This document shows, one piece after another, positions 26,777 to 35,398 of a stretch of DNA of 64,000 bases. Positions within the stretch are counted from its first letter, which is position 1. Each line of letters begins with the position of its first letter. The translations under genes were made by a program, and so were the position numbers. The notes under the pieces are model-generated. The model was not told the DNA's origin and searched no databases. It saw nothing but the letters and a program-made list of their open reading frames with translations. This DNA comes from Tabrizicola sp. (GTDB lineage Bacteria; Pseudomonadota; Alphaproteobacteria; Rhodobacterales; Rhodobacteraceae), in assembly GCF_030373185.1 (NCBI RefSeq), contig NZ_JAUCZH010000008.1, positions 124,001 to 188,000 on the forward strand. The letters are read 5' to 3'.

Positions 26777-27358
26777 ATGGAGGACCGAGACAAGATGGAC
26801 CTGGCCGGACAGATTCTGATCGCGATGCCGGGGATGGCGGACCCGCGCTTTGACCGCAGCGTCATCCTGATCTGCGCCCATTCCGCTGAGGGGGCAATGG
26901 GGTTGATCATCAACAAGCCCTTGGAAGACATGAGTTTTTCGGGGCTTCTGGAGCATCTGAACATCCCGCGCGCCCCGGACGGCCGCGACATCCGCGTCCA
27001 TCTTGGCGGGCCGGTGGAGCGGGGGCGGGGGTTTGTGCTGCACTCGGCCGACTGGCGCCGGACGCGGCCCGATGGCGCGACAATGGCGGTGCCGGGCGGC
27101 TATGGGATGACCGCGACGCTGGATATTCTGGAGGCGCTCGCCAAGGGCGGGGGGCCGGCTAACGCCTTGCTGGCGCTGGGTTATTCCGGCTGGGGGCCGG
27201 GGCAGCTGGAGGCCGAGATCGCGCGCAACGACTGGCTGACCTGCGATGCAGCCGATGGGCTGGTGTTCGGGGCGGATGACCGGGCGAAATGGTCGGCGGC
27301 GCTGCGGGGGATGGGGATTGATCCTTTGACCTTGAGCGCGGCGGCGGGGCGGGCGTAG
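26777..27358 (+). CDS. yqgE: YqgE/AlgH family protein
   Basis: 193 aa, or 187 if translation starts at the second ATG (26795), which is preceded by GGAGG at a longish distance. Family segments: GQILIAMPGMADPRFDRSV, AHSAEGAMGLIINKPL, GGPVERGRGFVLHS and the closing GYSGWGPGQLEAEIARNDWL. The fold is known but the biochemical role is not; in Pseudomonas AlgH is linked to alginate regulation. The 76-bp repeat element begins 63 bases downstream. Confidence 0.9.
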   Translation: MEDRDKMDLAGQILIAMPGMADPRFDRSVILICAHSAEGAMGLIINKPLEDMSFSGLLEHLNIPRAPDGRDIRVHLGGPVERGRGFVLHSADWRRTRPDGATMAVPGGYGMTATLDILEALAKGGGPANALLALGYSGWGPGQLEAEIARNDWLTCDAADGLVFGADDRAKWSAALRGMGIDPLTLSAAAGRA

Positions 27359-27421
27359 CGGCCGCAAGGGATTCCGTTCGCTGTGTTAGATCAAGGGGTT
27401 GGCGGGAGGTTTGGGGTCTTT

Positions 27422-27497
27422 TTCCCGTCTTCTTTCTGTCTTCCTTCCGTCTCTACGCGCGGGGAGAGGGGAGGGCGTTAACCATTGGGGGCGAATC
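27422..27497 (+). repeat. Intergenic element, copy 1 (second copy at 62178-62253)
   Basis: Aligned without gaps to the copy at 62178-62253, I count 56 of 76 identical bases. Invariant blocks are TTCCCGTCTT (27422), CTTCCGTCTCT (27444), GGGCGTTAACCA (27473) and GGCGAATC (27490), with the same spacing in both copies. GTCT recurs at 27427, 27438 and 27449, an exact 11-bp period. It lies 3' of yqgE and 24 bases from the end of a low-GC gene on the other strand. GTTAAC and the GANTC (CcrM) site are within it. Confidence 0.8.
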
Positions 27498-27520
27498 GGG
27501 GGTTGAGCGCTCGCCGAACG

Positions 27521-28393
27521 TCATGCTGACGGTTTGGAGAACCGATCTGCGACTCCCTTTATTGCGGCTATCAAACCGGTCCCACGATACTCGAACTCGT
27601 TTCCGACAAAATTCTTCATGTGCTCTCGAAGCAACTCCATCTTGAGTTTAGTTTCACGGTCAAAGATATCATCATCAGAAAGTTCGCCAGCAACGGATGC
27701 GGCCGCAATTGAAACTTCTTTTGCAATAATGCTCAACTTGGCAAACTCGAGTCTTTGCCGGTTAATCCTGATGATCTCAAACACAAGTCGCCCAACAATG
27801 TAACCACATGCTTCAACAAGTGCCAAGGCAACAATCACAAAGGGAAGCCTAGTAAGGAAGATCGTCCAGATATCAATATCAGGCGTTGTTTTGTAAAGTT
27901 GTGTCAAATCAACGGCATTTGAGAAAAGCTTAAGCAGGATGATCGCCAAGATCGCCGCGAACGGTGCCCCAATGCCGAGATACCATTTAATGCTCCGGTT
28001 CCCTTCCTTCACAAATCCCGCAATTTCGCTTGGAAAAAGCCGGACCTCGCGTATGAGAGCATCCCGCTTTGTGGTCTCACGTTCGACTTCGGAAACGACA
28101 TTGGACAATCGTTCATTTGCATCTGAAACCGACTTCTGAAGTTGCGCTTCTTGCTCCTTCTGCCTTGTCATCCGTTCGGTACCGGACGATATCGACTTTT
28201 GAAGTTGATCTAGTTCAGCCCTTGCGCGACCAACTGCGCCCTCAAGTTCGACTCGTTCTGCTGTTAGTTTTTCAAACTCTTCGGTTGATTCCGCTAGTTT
28301 AGTCTCACGTGCAGTTTGCTCTGCTGCCTTCTTTTCGTATTCTTTGACGGCCCATTCTAGGGTCAGGACCCATTGAACTTGCGCTTGCGGCAT
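27521..28393 (-). CDS. Low-GC coiled-coil membrane protein, 5' end replaced by IS sequence
   Basis: 290 aa as it stands. Residues 1-12 (MPQAQVQWVLTL) are encoded by the end of the IS element; the resident gene begins at about residue 13. Residues 14-105 form a long coiled coil rich in E, K, Q and R. Two membrane helices follow (about 133-153 and 180-207) and a soluble tail. Base composition is clearly lower in GC than the neighbours, suggesting transfer. GGAG eight bases before the ATG at 28393 lies inside the IS, so the element may now supply the start. No family recognised; possibly a defence- or phage-related accessory protein, unproven. Confidence 0.7.
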   Translation of the reverse strand: MPQAQVQWVLTLEWAVKEYEKKAAEQTARETKLAESTEEFEKLTAERVELEGAVGRARAELDQLQKSISSGTERMTRQKEQEAQLQKSVSDANERLSNVVSEVERETTKRDALIREVRLFPSEIAGFVKEGNRSIKWYLGIGAPFAAILAIILLKLFSNAVDLTQLYKTTPDIDIWTIFLTRLPFVIVALALVEACGYIVGRLVFEIIRINRQRLEFAKLSIIAKEVSIAAASVAGELSDDDIFDRETKLKMELLREHMKNFVGNEFEYRGTGLIAAIKGVADRFSKPSA

Positions 28394-29212
28394 GATTCAG
28401 GCTCCGCAAGGAGACCGATCAATGAGCAACCTTTTCTGGCTGACGGACGCACAGATGGCGCGTCTGGAACCCTTCTTTCCCAAGAGCCATGGCAAGCCAC
28501 GCGTCGATGACCGTCGCGTGCTGAGTGGCATTATCTTTATCAATCGCAATGGCTTGCGCTGGTGCGATGCACCCCGGGAGTATGGCCCGCCGAAGACCCT
28601 CTACAACCGTTGGAAGCGATGGGGCGACAAGGGCGTCTTCGCCCGGATGATGGAAGGTCTGGCGGCAGAGGCGGCCGTTCCGAAGACAGTGATGATCGAT
28701 GCCACCTATCTGAAGGCACACCGCACGGCGACCAGCCTGCGGTCGAAAAAGGGGGTGCTGACGATCAAAAGGGCCGCCTGATCGGCCGGACCAAGGGCGG
28801 CATGAACACAAAGCTGCATGCCGTCACCGATGCCGAGGGTCGCCCGATCCGCTTCTTCATGACGGCAGGCCAGATCAGCGACTACACGGGTGCGGCGGCC
28901 CTTCTGGACAGTCTGCCAAAGGCGGATTGGCTGCTGGCCGACCGCGGCTATGACGCCGACTGGTTCAGAGAAGCGTTGAAAGACAAGGGGATAAAGCCCT
29001 GCATCCCTGGCCGGAAGTCACGCGGCAAGCCCATCAAGCACGACAAGCGCCGCTACAAACGCCGCAACCGGATCGAGATCATGTTCGGGCGGCTCAAGGA
29101 TTGGCGGCGGGTTGCCACCCGCTACGACCGGTGCCCGAAGGTCTTCCTCTCCGCCGTCGCGCTCGCCGCAACCGTCATGTTCTGGCTATGAAACAAGAAC
29201 GAGTCCTGACCC
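28360..29212 (+). mobile_element. IS5-family insertion sequence (IS427-like), 853 bp
   Basis: The left end GGGTCAGGACC (28360-28370) is mirrored by GTCCTGACCC at 29203-29212. The element is flanked by TA on both sides (28358-28359 and 29213-29214), the expected target duplication for this group. It carries a DDE transposase in two overlapping frames. It has inserted into the 5' part of the low-GC coiled-coil gene. The reading frames look intact, so the element may be active. Confidence 0.88.
28422..29191 (+). CDS. IS5-family DDE transposase, two frames joined by -1 frameshift
   Basis: The first frame (28422-28781) begins MSNLFWLTDAQMARLEPFFP and contains the first catalytic Asp in MIDATYLKAH. 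The second frame, one base back, carries the TKLHAVTDAEGRPIRF segment, the second Asp in LLADRGYDADWF and the Glu in YKRRNRIEIMFGRLKDWRRV, ending at 29191. The overlap contains AAAAGGG near 28767, a likely slippery site for programmed -1 frameshifting typical of this group. AAGGAG lies eight bases ahead of the start. Confidence 0.87.
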
Positions 29213-29510
29213 TAAGAAATATCTATATAACAGATATTCAACCGGAGAATGTCAGTGTGACTCTGGGGCCGCCAAATCAAGATCGATCAGCGCCCGACGC
29301 ATTGCACAAATGCAGGCTCGTGCGTTGGCGCTCTTGGCTTGGAATCAGATGTGGTCAACCTTCGCCGGGAAGCGGACATTCGCTTGGAGGCATCGGGTTG
29401 GCAGCTCTGGCCGGTTCTGGCGCTTGGGGCATGCAGACCCCGGTCATTGCGGCGTGGATGCCGGAAAGTGTCGCCTTGCCCTGCGGGACTTCGCCGCTAC
29501 GTTCTTGACC

Positions 29511-30233
29511 ATGCGCGGTGTCTTGGCCCTTTGTCTTCTTGGCTTCCCTCTCCAGGCACAGGAGGTGGACCTGGAGCTTGTGCTTCTGGCGGATGCCTCC
29601 GGATCGATCACCCAGTCCGAGATCATTTTCCAAAGGCAAGGCTATGCGGCGGCGATCACTGATCCGGCGGTTCTGGCGGCGATCCGTAGCAACCTGACCG
29701 GGACGATTGCGGTGATCTATGTCGAATGGGCGGCCAATCAGGTGGCGGTGGTCGACTGGACGGTGATCGACGGAGAGCCTGCGGCCCGTGCCTTTGCCGA
29801 AGCTTTGCTGGGGCCGCCACGGCTGGCAACCGGGCGCAATGCGATTGGCGATGCATTGCTGGAAGGCAAGCGGCTGATCGAAACGAACCGGATCACCGGT
29901 CTGCGCCGGGTGATCGACTTTTCCAGCGACAGTCTGGGCAATTTCAGCGGCGTCGGCATCGCCGCCGCCCGGGCCGAGGTGCTGGCCGCCGGGATCACCA
30001 TCAACGGCCTGCCGATCCTTGATGACGGCGAGGGCGACCCGCTGGCCGACCTGTACCAGGCCGAGATCATCGGCGGCCCCGGGGCTTTTGTGCTGCCCGC
30101 CTACGGGCGTGAAGGCTTTGTGACGGCGGTGCGCCGCAAGCTGATTCTGGAAATCGCGGGCAAGCTTCCCGACCCCGGTGAAGGGCTTGCGGTGGTGGTA
30201 GCCGGCGATGTTTCCCCGCCGACAAAGCCCTGA
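29511..30233 (+). CDS. DUF1194 (von Willebrand A-like) secreted protein
   Basis: 240 aa. Signal peptide MRGVLALCLLGFPLQAQ, then a VWA-like domain: VDLELVLLADASGSI contains the DxSxS metal-ion-dependent adhesion motif, and later FSSDSLGNFSG and the INGLPILDD strand match DUF1194. Likely periplasmic or secreted. Function unknown. The 297 bases between the IS element and this gene hold a hairpin (AATATCT/AGATATT, 29218-29238) and no convincing gene. Confidence 0.88.
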   Translation: MRGVLALCLLGFPLQAQEVDLELVLLADASGSITQSEIIFQRQGYAAAITDPAVLAAIRSNLTGTIAVIYVEWAANQVAVVDWTVIDGEPAARAFAEALLGPPRLATGRNAIGDALLEGKRLIETNRITGLRRVIDFSSDSLGNFSGVGIAAARAEVLAAGITINGLPILDDGEGDPLADLYQAEIIGGPGAFVLPAYGREGFVTAVRRKLILEIAGKLPDPGEGLAVVVAGDVSPPTKP

Positions 30234-30291
30234 CCTTGCGGCCAGTGCAGAAGGCTGCGCGCGCCCAGCCGGATTGTCGCGAAAGGCGCGG

Positions 30292-31848
30292 TCAGAAATC
30301 CGTGGGCGCGCCACCTTCCTGTTTGCGCTTGGCCACGAAGCGGCGCAGCTCTTCCTGATGGTCGCCGTTCATGGCCGGGGCCTCGAACTCCGCGATGATC
30401 TGTTTGTAGATCCGGTGCGCGCGTTCCTGCGTCCAGACCCCGCCGTCGATCTGCCATGCCTCATAGTTGCGCCAGTCCGAACAGATCGGCGCGTAGAAGG
30501 CCTGCTGATAGCGGTCCTGGGTGTGCTGGACGCCAAAGTAATGCCCGTTCGGCCCCACCTCCTTGATCGTGTCGAAGGCAAGGTCGTCTTCGGTGGTGGC
30601 GAAGGTGGCTTCTTCGAAATAGCGCTGGATCATCTGCAGGACTTCGCAATCCATGATGAACTTTTCCGGGCTGGCGATCAGCCCGCCTTCAAGCCAGCCT
30701 GCCGCGTGATAGACCATGTTGGTCCCCGACTGGACAGCCGACCAAAGCGAGTTCGAGGTTTCCCACATCGCCTGTCCATCCGGCACGTTGGCCGCACAGA
30801 CGCCGCTGGCGCGCATCGGCACGCCGTAAAACCGCACCAGTTGCCCGGTCATCTGCGTGGCGCGCATGTATTCGGGTGTCCCGAAGGCAGGTGCGCCGGA
30901 TTTCATGTCGACGTTTGAGGTGAAGGTGCCGATTGCCACCGGGCAGCCGGGGTTGATGTATTGCAGCAGCACGACCGCCGCCAGCGCCTCGGCGATCGAC
31001 AGGGCGACCGCGCCCGACATCGTCACCGGGGCCATCGCCCCAGCCAGCGTGAAGGGCGTCACCACGACCGGTTGCCCGCGTCGCGCCATTCGCATGGCAC
31101 CGTCCAGCATCGGAAAGTCATGCTTCAGGGGCGAAACCGAGTTGATGTTGGTATACATCCGCGGCTTGGCCTGAAACTCTTCTTCCGTCAGCCCACCCGC
31201 GATGCGGACCATTTCCATCACGTCTTCGACCCGCTCTACGCCCAGCGAATAGGCGTGGACGACCTTGTCGGTCAGGGTCAGCTTTTCATACAGGCAGTCG
31301 AGGTGGCGGACCGAAGGGTGGATGTCGATCGGTTCGACCGGATAGCCGCCCGCCACATGGATGCAGTTGAAATACTGCGTCAGCTTCATGAATTCCCTGA
31401 ACGTCTCGAAGTCGCCTGACCGTTTGCCCCGCTCCATATCCCAGGCGTTTGGCGGCGATGAGACGTTGACGAAGACCATGTGCTTGCCGCCCATGATGAT
31501 TTCGCGGTCCGGGTTGCGCGGGGTGATGGTGAAGGTTGACGGCGCGCGGGCCACCATTTCCATCACGAAATCCTCGTCCATGCGGACGTTGGTGCCGTTC
31601 ACGATGCAACCGGCCTGTTTCAGGATTGCCGCCGCCTCGGGGTTCAGAAACTCGATCCCGATGTCACGCAGGATGCGCATTGCGGTCTTGTGGACGCGCT
31701 GCACACCGTCGGCGTCCAGGGGTTCTGTGGGCCGGTCGGGGTTGACCGGAATGCGCCAGGGCATCTGGTCGATCACCGCCGTGCCGGCACGAACCTGCAT
31801 GCCCGCCCGCCCGCCAGCGCGCTTTCTTCGGGTTGGCTCTTCGGTCAT
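30292..31848 (-). CDS. MttB-family (trimethylamine methyltransferase-like) protein, non-pyrrolysine
   Basis: 518 aa. Matches the COG5598 MttB superfamily, with the N-terminal region KTAMRILRDIGIEFLNPEAA, TPRNPDREIIMGG, and the barrel segments TNINSVSPLKHDFPMLDGA and TPFTLAGAMAPVTMSGA. True trimethylamine methyltransferases read an in-frame amber codon as pyrrolysine; this gene has none, so it belongs to the non-Pyl branch, whose characterised members demethylate betaines such as glycine betaine. No corrinoid protein is encoded nearby. Start at 31848 has CGGAGAG upstream. Confidence 0.87.
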   Translation of the reverse strand: MTEEPTRRKRAGGRAGMQVRAGTAVIDQMPWRIPVNPDRPTEPLDADGVQRVHKTAMRILRDIGIEFLNPEAAAILKQAGCIVNGTNVRMDEDFVMEMVARAPSTFTITPRNPDREIIMGGKHMVFVNVSSPPNAWDMERGKRSGDFETFREFMKLTQYFNCIHVAGGYPVEPIDIHPSVRHLDCLYEKLTLTDKVVHAYSLGVERVEDVMEMVRIAGGLTEEEFQAKPRMYTNINSVSPLKHDFPMLDGAMRMARRGQPVVVTPFTLAGAMAPVTMSGAVALSIAEALAAVVLLQYINPGCPVAIGTFTSNVDMKSGAPAFGTPEYMRATQMTGQLVRFYGVPMRASGVCAANVPDGQAMWETSNSLWSAVQSGTNMVYHAAGWLEGGLIASPEKFIMDCEVLQMIQRYFEEATFATTEDDLAFDTIKEVGPNGHYFGVQHTQDRYQQAFYAPICSDWRNYEAWQIDGGVWTQERAHRIYKQIIAEFEAPAMNGDHQEELRRFVAKRKQEGGAPTDF

Positions 31849-31952
31849 CGTCGCTCTCCGTTGTGCTTGAAGCGAAGATGACGGATGCAGTCGGAAAATG
31901 GACACCGTAGCAGCGACGCAAAAGCGTCGTTTTCATGCCATCGGCCTTATAC

Positions 31953-32645
31953 TCAGCTGCGCAGACCGACCAGCCAGCCGGGAATGGCCCCGATATCGGC
32001 CAGAACCACATCGGCATGCGGGGCCAGATCGGCGGCTTTGGCAACCCCGGTCAGCACCGCGATGGTCCGCATCCCGGCGGCCCTTCCCGCCTCCAGATCG
32101 TGCCGGCTGTCGCCCACCATTGCGACCCGCGCCGGGTCAAGGCCAAGTGTTGCGGCAAAGGCAAGGCACATGCCGGGGCCGGGCTTTGCGCCATGGCCGG
32201 AATCATAGCCCGCGATGAAGTCGAAGCAATCGGTGATCCCGTGTGCGGCCAGATGCTGGCGCGCGGGGGCTTCGCTGTCATTGGTGGCAACACCAAGCTT
32301 GAGACCCGCAGCCCGAAAGCCGGACAGAAGCGGTCGAAGCGGCACCGCCTCGGACATCGGTGCAGCACCCGCGGTTTCATCAATCCGGGCCGTCAGGGCT
32401 GCGACCGACTGCCCCGGAAGATGGGGTGCCAGAGCTGCCGCGATGTCGGCGGCTGTGGCGGCGATCACCGGGCTGTCAGGGGCGAAGGCAAGACTTTCGG
32501 CGTCAAAGCCGATGGCACGGCCCAGCCGGTCGGCGTGGCCCGGATCTTCCGCGACCGAGGACAGAAACCCCGCCGCCCAGCGACCCCAACTGATGCGGAA
32601 GTCGAACAGCGTTCCATCCTTGTCGAAAAGCAGTCCGTCGATCAT
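31953..32645 (-). CDS. HAD-family hydrolase, phosphoglycolate phosphatase-like
   Basis: 230 aa. HAD motif I DKDGTLFD sits right at the N-terminus, motif II is GVATNDS, and motifs III/IV include AKPGPGM and MVGDSRHDLEAGRAAGM. The cap domain between I and II is helical, as in Gph-like enzymes. Substrate is not determinable; phosphoglycolate is the nearest guess. Starting at the ATG at 32645 puts motif I in its usual place. Followed by the MttB-like gene after 104 bases. Confidence 0.87.
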   Translation of the reverse strand: MIDGLLFDKDGTLFDFRISWGRWAAGFLSSVAEDPGHADRLGRAIGFDAESLAFAPDSPVIAATAADIAAALAPHLPGQSVAALTARIDETAGAAPMSEAVPLRPLLSGFRAAGLKLGVATNDSEAPARQHLAAHGITDCFDFIAGYDSGHGAKPGPGMCLAFAATLGLDPARVAMVGDSRHDLEAGRAAGMRTIAVLTGVAKAADLAPHADVVLADIGAIPGWLVGLRS

Positions 32646-32712
32646 GTCTTGGCAATCCTTGAGGTTGCGGGCTTGGAGTTTGCCCAGAAAATGGGGGGCT
32701 GGGATCCGGGGT

Positions 32713-32991
32713 TCAAGTCCAGTGGACGGGTGCGCCCCCCGGCAGGGCGGCGCGGGCCGCCAAAGGCGCAGTATAGGGCAGGGCATGCTGGTCACAGAAA
32801 GCGATGACCCAGTGATCGTCCATCATCAGGAAATCGAGAATCGCCCCCTGAAAGTCAACATCCCCGGCGCGATCCCGCAGATCTCCGATGCTCGCGCCGG
32901 TTGCGTTAAGGAATGTCGGGAACAACTCGTCATCCGCTGCAAGCCAAGCCAAAGCCTGAAGCGCGAGGACATGAGCGGATTCTTGCTGCAT
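32713..32991 (-). CDS. DUF3572 domain-containing protein
   Basis: 92 aa, the usual length. Family sequence ESAHVLALQALAWLAADDELF, then FLNATGASIGDLRDRAG, and the C-terminal FLMMDDHWVIAFCDQHALPY and ALPGG. No known function. It is commonly encoded next to the PleD-type response regulator in alphaproteobacteria, and here it is divergent from it, 135 bases away. The ATG at 32991 gives the normal N-terminus; the longer frame is not used. Confidence 0.88.
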   Translation of the reverse strand: MQQESAHVLALQALAWLAADDELFPTFLNATGASIGDLRDRAGDVDFQGAILDFLMMDDHWVIAFCDQHALPYTAPLAARAALPGGAPVHWT

Positions 32992-33126
32992 TTCTTGGGT
33001 TTCCTGCGCTTCTGCCGTCTGATCCTCCCGGCAATATGACGATTGGCAGGAATTCGGAAAGGATTTCTTAACCAACTCGGTAACACACTGTTCAGCATCC
33101 CGGTCCTGGGTTGATGAAGGCGAAAG

Positions 33127-34512
33127 ATGAACGGTCGGATCCTCATTGTTGACGACGTGGCGACAAACCGGATCGTTTATCGGGCGCGTCTGTCGGCAGC
33201 CTTTTACGAGCCGGTCATGGTCAATGATGGCGCAAGCTGTCTTGCCGTGGCGCAGTCGCATGCGGACCAGCGGCCTGATCTTATCTTGCTGGATCTCAGC
33301 CTGCCCGACATGCCGGGTCAGGAAGTGCTGCGCCGTTTGCGGGCCGATCCGCGAAGCCGCGATATCCCGGTGATCGTGCTGACCGCAGCGCAGGATCCGG
33401 GCGCGCGGCTGGCGGCCTTTGCGGCGGGCGCGGATGATGTGATCGTCAAACCGGCGGCGGACCGGCTGTTGCTGGCTCGGGTCCGCAACCTGTTGCGGGC
33501 GCGCGTCGGGCTGGAATTCGCCGCCGGCGGAGCGTTGCCGGTTACGGGGCTTTCTGAAGCGGCGGTTGCGTTCGAACCTTCTGGAACCGTTGCCGTCGTC
33601 TCACCGCAGCAGGATCTGGCCCGGCGGCTCACGCAGGATCTTTCCGAGCATTTGCGGGACCGCCTTGTGGTGCTGTCTCGTACCCAGGCCCTTGCCGAGG
33701 CGGCGGCTTCCGCCGGCCCGGATATCTTCATCGTTCAAGATGACGACAGCGATGATGCCGGGGCGCTGCATCTGCTTTCCGAATTGAAAAGTCATCAGGC
33801 GACGCATCATGCGGCGGTCTGCGTGCTGTCTCGCAGTTGCAAGGGCGATGCGGCGGCGATGGCCTTTGACCTTGGTGCCGATGATGTGGCGGGGCCGGGG
33901 GTGACGGCCACCGAACTTGCGGTGCGCCTGCGCAGCCTGCTGCGCCGCAAGCGCGCGGGTGACCGGCAACGCGCGCGGATGCAGGACAGCCTGCGGCTGG
34001 CGCTGGTCGACCCGCTGACCGGCCTTTACAATCGGCGCTATGCGGTGCCGCAACTGACGGCCATTGCCGCCCGCGCCGCAGAAACGGCAACCGATTTCGC
34101 GGTGATGGTGGTGGATCTGGACCGCTTCAAGTTGGTCAATGACCAGCATGGCCACGCTGCCGGCGATCAGGTGCTGGTGGAAGTGGCGCGCCGCTTGACG
34201 GCGAACATGCGCGATACGGATCTTCTGGCGCGGATCGGGGGCGAGGAATTCCTGGTCGTGTCGCCGGACAGCAGCATGGCAGACGCCCGCCGCGTGGCCG
34301 AAAGGTTGTGCCAGGCGGTCGACGAATACCCGGTCCACCTTGCCTCGGGGCAAGCGCTGAGCGTTACGGTGTCGATCGGGGTGGCTGTGTCGAACGGCCT
34401 TTCGGGCAGGGCGATGGCGATGGACGCGGTTGTGGAACAGGCGGATCTGGCACTGCTTGAGTCAAAGGTTGCCGGGCGCAATCAGGTGACCTTTCGGTCA
34501 AGCGCTGCCTAG
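33127..34512 (+). CDS. pleD: PleD-like response regulator with diguanylate cyclase domain
   Basis: 461 aa: receiver domain (1-120; acidic pair DD9-10, phospho-acceptor Asp56 in LILLDLSLPD, Lys in VIVKP), a second degenerate receiver domain (about 150-270), and a GGDEF domain (about 290-455). The active-site loop is GGEEF at residues 371-375. An RxxD inhibitory site (RDTD, 362-365) lies five residues ahead. It should synthesise cyclic di-GMP after phosphorylation and be subject to product inhibition. In Caulobacter PleD controls the swarmer-to-stalked transition; the role here is inferred. Confidence 0.92.
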   Translation: MNGRILIVDDVATNRIVYRARLSAAFYEPVMVNDGASCLAVAQSHADQRPDLILLDLSLPDMPGQEVLRRLRADPRSRDIPVIVLTAAQDPGARLAAFAAGADDVIVKPAADRLLLARVRNLLRARVGLEFAAGGALPVTGLSEAAVAFEPSGTVAVVSPQQDLARRLTQDLSEHLRDRLVVLSRTQALAEAAASAGPDIFIVQDDDSDDAGALHLLSELKSHQATHHAAVCVLSRSCKGDAAAMAFDLGADDVAGPGVTATELAVRLRSLLRRKRAGDRQRARMQDSLRLALVDPLTGLYNRRYAVPQLTAIAARAAETATDFAVMVVDLDRFKLVNDQHGHAAGDQVLVEVARRLTANMRDTDLLARIGGEEFLVVSPDSSMADARRVAERLCQAVDEYPVHLASGQALSVTVSIGVAVSNGLSGRAMAMDAVVEQADLALLESKVAGRNQVTFRSSAA

Positions 34513-34530
34513 CCCCCGTTTGCGGTGCCT

Positions 34531-35046
34531 TCAGTCTCGCTTGGTGCGGCGCAGGCCTTTCTCTAGCCGGTCGGCAAAGGCCAGCCGGTCGGCGTCTGAC
34601 ATCTGCGCGATCCGCGCCTCGATCAGGCCGCGACCCAGTTCCAGCCGCCCGGCGTTGCGAGCCTCGATGGCGGCAAGGGCCGACTGGACGGCGCCCGGGT
34701 CAAACGGGCTGGCGCGCAAGGCGTCAAGAAGGGCGGCGAATTCGGCCTGGGCGGCCTGACGCGTCTCGCGAAAGCCGGGGGCGCGGTCGATCAGGGACTT
34801 GCGCAGCGCGCGTCGGTCCTCAAGGCTCAGGGCCTCGCTGAACGGGCCAAAGGACAGATCCCGCGGCATCCCGCGGCTGGGTCCGTCCTTCAGCCAGGCA
34901 CCGGCAACCATCCCGGCCACGGCAAGGTTCAGGGCGACCGAGATGGCAAGCGCAATCTTCAGCCCGCGCGCCGAAGGGGTCGGCGGCGTGGGAACTGGTG
35001 CCGTGGGGGGGGCAGGAGGCGTGGGGTCCGGCCTGGTGTCAGTCAT
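34531..35046 (-). CDS. Periplasmic heavy-metal sensor-like membrane protein
   Basis: 171 aa. Pro-rich cytosolic N-terminus (1-27), one membrane helix (GLKIALAISVALNLAVAGMVAGAWL), then a helical periplasmic domain with SFGPFSEALSLEDRRALRKSL and two long helices. This fits the periplasmic heavy-metal sensor (CnrX/ZraP-like) family, although I see no cluster of metal-binding His or Met. It follows the ECF sigma factor and the short membrane protein on the same strand, so it may take part in an envelope-sensing circuit. Confidence 0.78.
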   Translation of the reverse strand: MTDTRPDPTPPAPPTAPVPTPPTPSARGLKIALAISVALNLAVAGMVAGAWLKDGPSRGMPRDLSFGPFSEALSLEDRRALRKSLIDRAPGFRETRQAAQAEFAALLDALRASPFDPGAVQSALAAIEARNAGRLELGRGLIEARIAQMSDADRLAFADRLEKGLRRTKRD

Positions 35047-35050
35047 GAGA

Positions 35051-35398
35051 TCAGCCTTCCGTCATCAGAAAATCGGCCGAAGGAAAAAGGTCCAGCACCT
35101 CGGCCCCCGCTCCCAGCCCACCCGTCAGCAAGTCGGTTGTCGCCGGGCTGAAATAGCCAACGGCTACCCCCGCCATCGCCGCGCTCAACACACCGGCGAC
35201 CACCGGCGCGCCACCGAACAGCGCGGCAAGCCGGGCCAGAAGTCCCACCGGAGCCGGTGCCGCCGGTGCCGCAATCCCTTCCGGCCTTGGTTGCAGGGCC
35301 ATGGCATCCGCCAAAACCCGGTCCATCAAGCCATCCGACGGCCTTGGCGCCCGACTTGCGGCCATGGAGAGCAGCCCGTCCAGATCCTTATCCTGCAT
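35051..35398 (-). CDS. Short membrane protein downstream of ECF sigma factor, possible anti-sigma
   Basis: 115 aa from the ATG at 35398, which has GAGG eight bases upstream; another ATG at 35407 sits directly on the GAGG. The cytosolic part (1-60) includes DLDGLLSMAASRAPRPSDGLMDRVLADA, followed by one hydrophobic segment (PVVAGVLSAAMAGVAVGYFS) and a short tail. The gene overlaps the sigma factor end by 11 bases. Position and topology suggest an anti-sigma factor, but I see no zinc-binding HxxxCxxC motif. Confidence 0.65.
   Translation of the reverse strand: MQDKDLDGLLSMAASRAPRPSDGLMDRVLADAMALQPRPEGIAAPAAPAPVGLLARLAALFGGAPVVAGVLSAAMAGVAVGYFSPATTDLLTGGLGAGAEVLDLFPSADFLMTEG

Noticed and set aside
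27359-27520. Pyrimidine-rich stretch downstream of yqgE read as a simple terminator
   Set aside because: It has no good hairpin, and the same blocks with identical spacing recur at 62178, so it is better described as a repeated element.
32661-32735. Possible tRNA: GGTTCAAGTCC-like T-arm
   Set aside because: The bases on both sides of the loop do not pair, and no acceptor or anticodon arm can be drawn on either strand.
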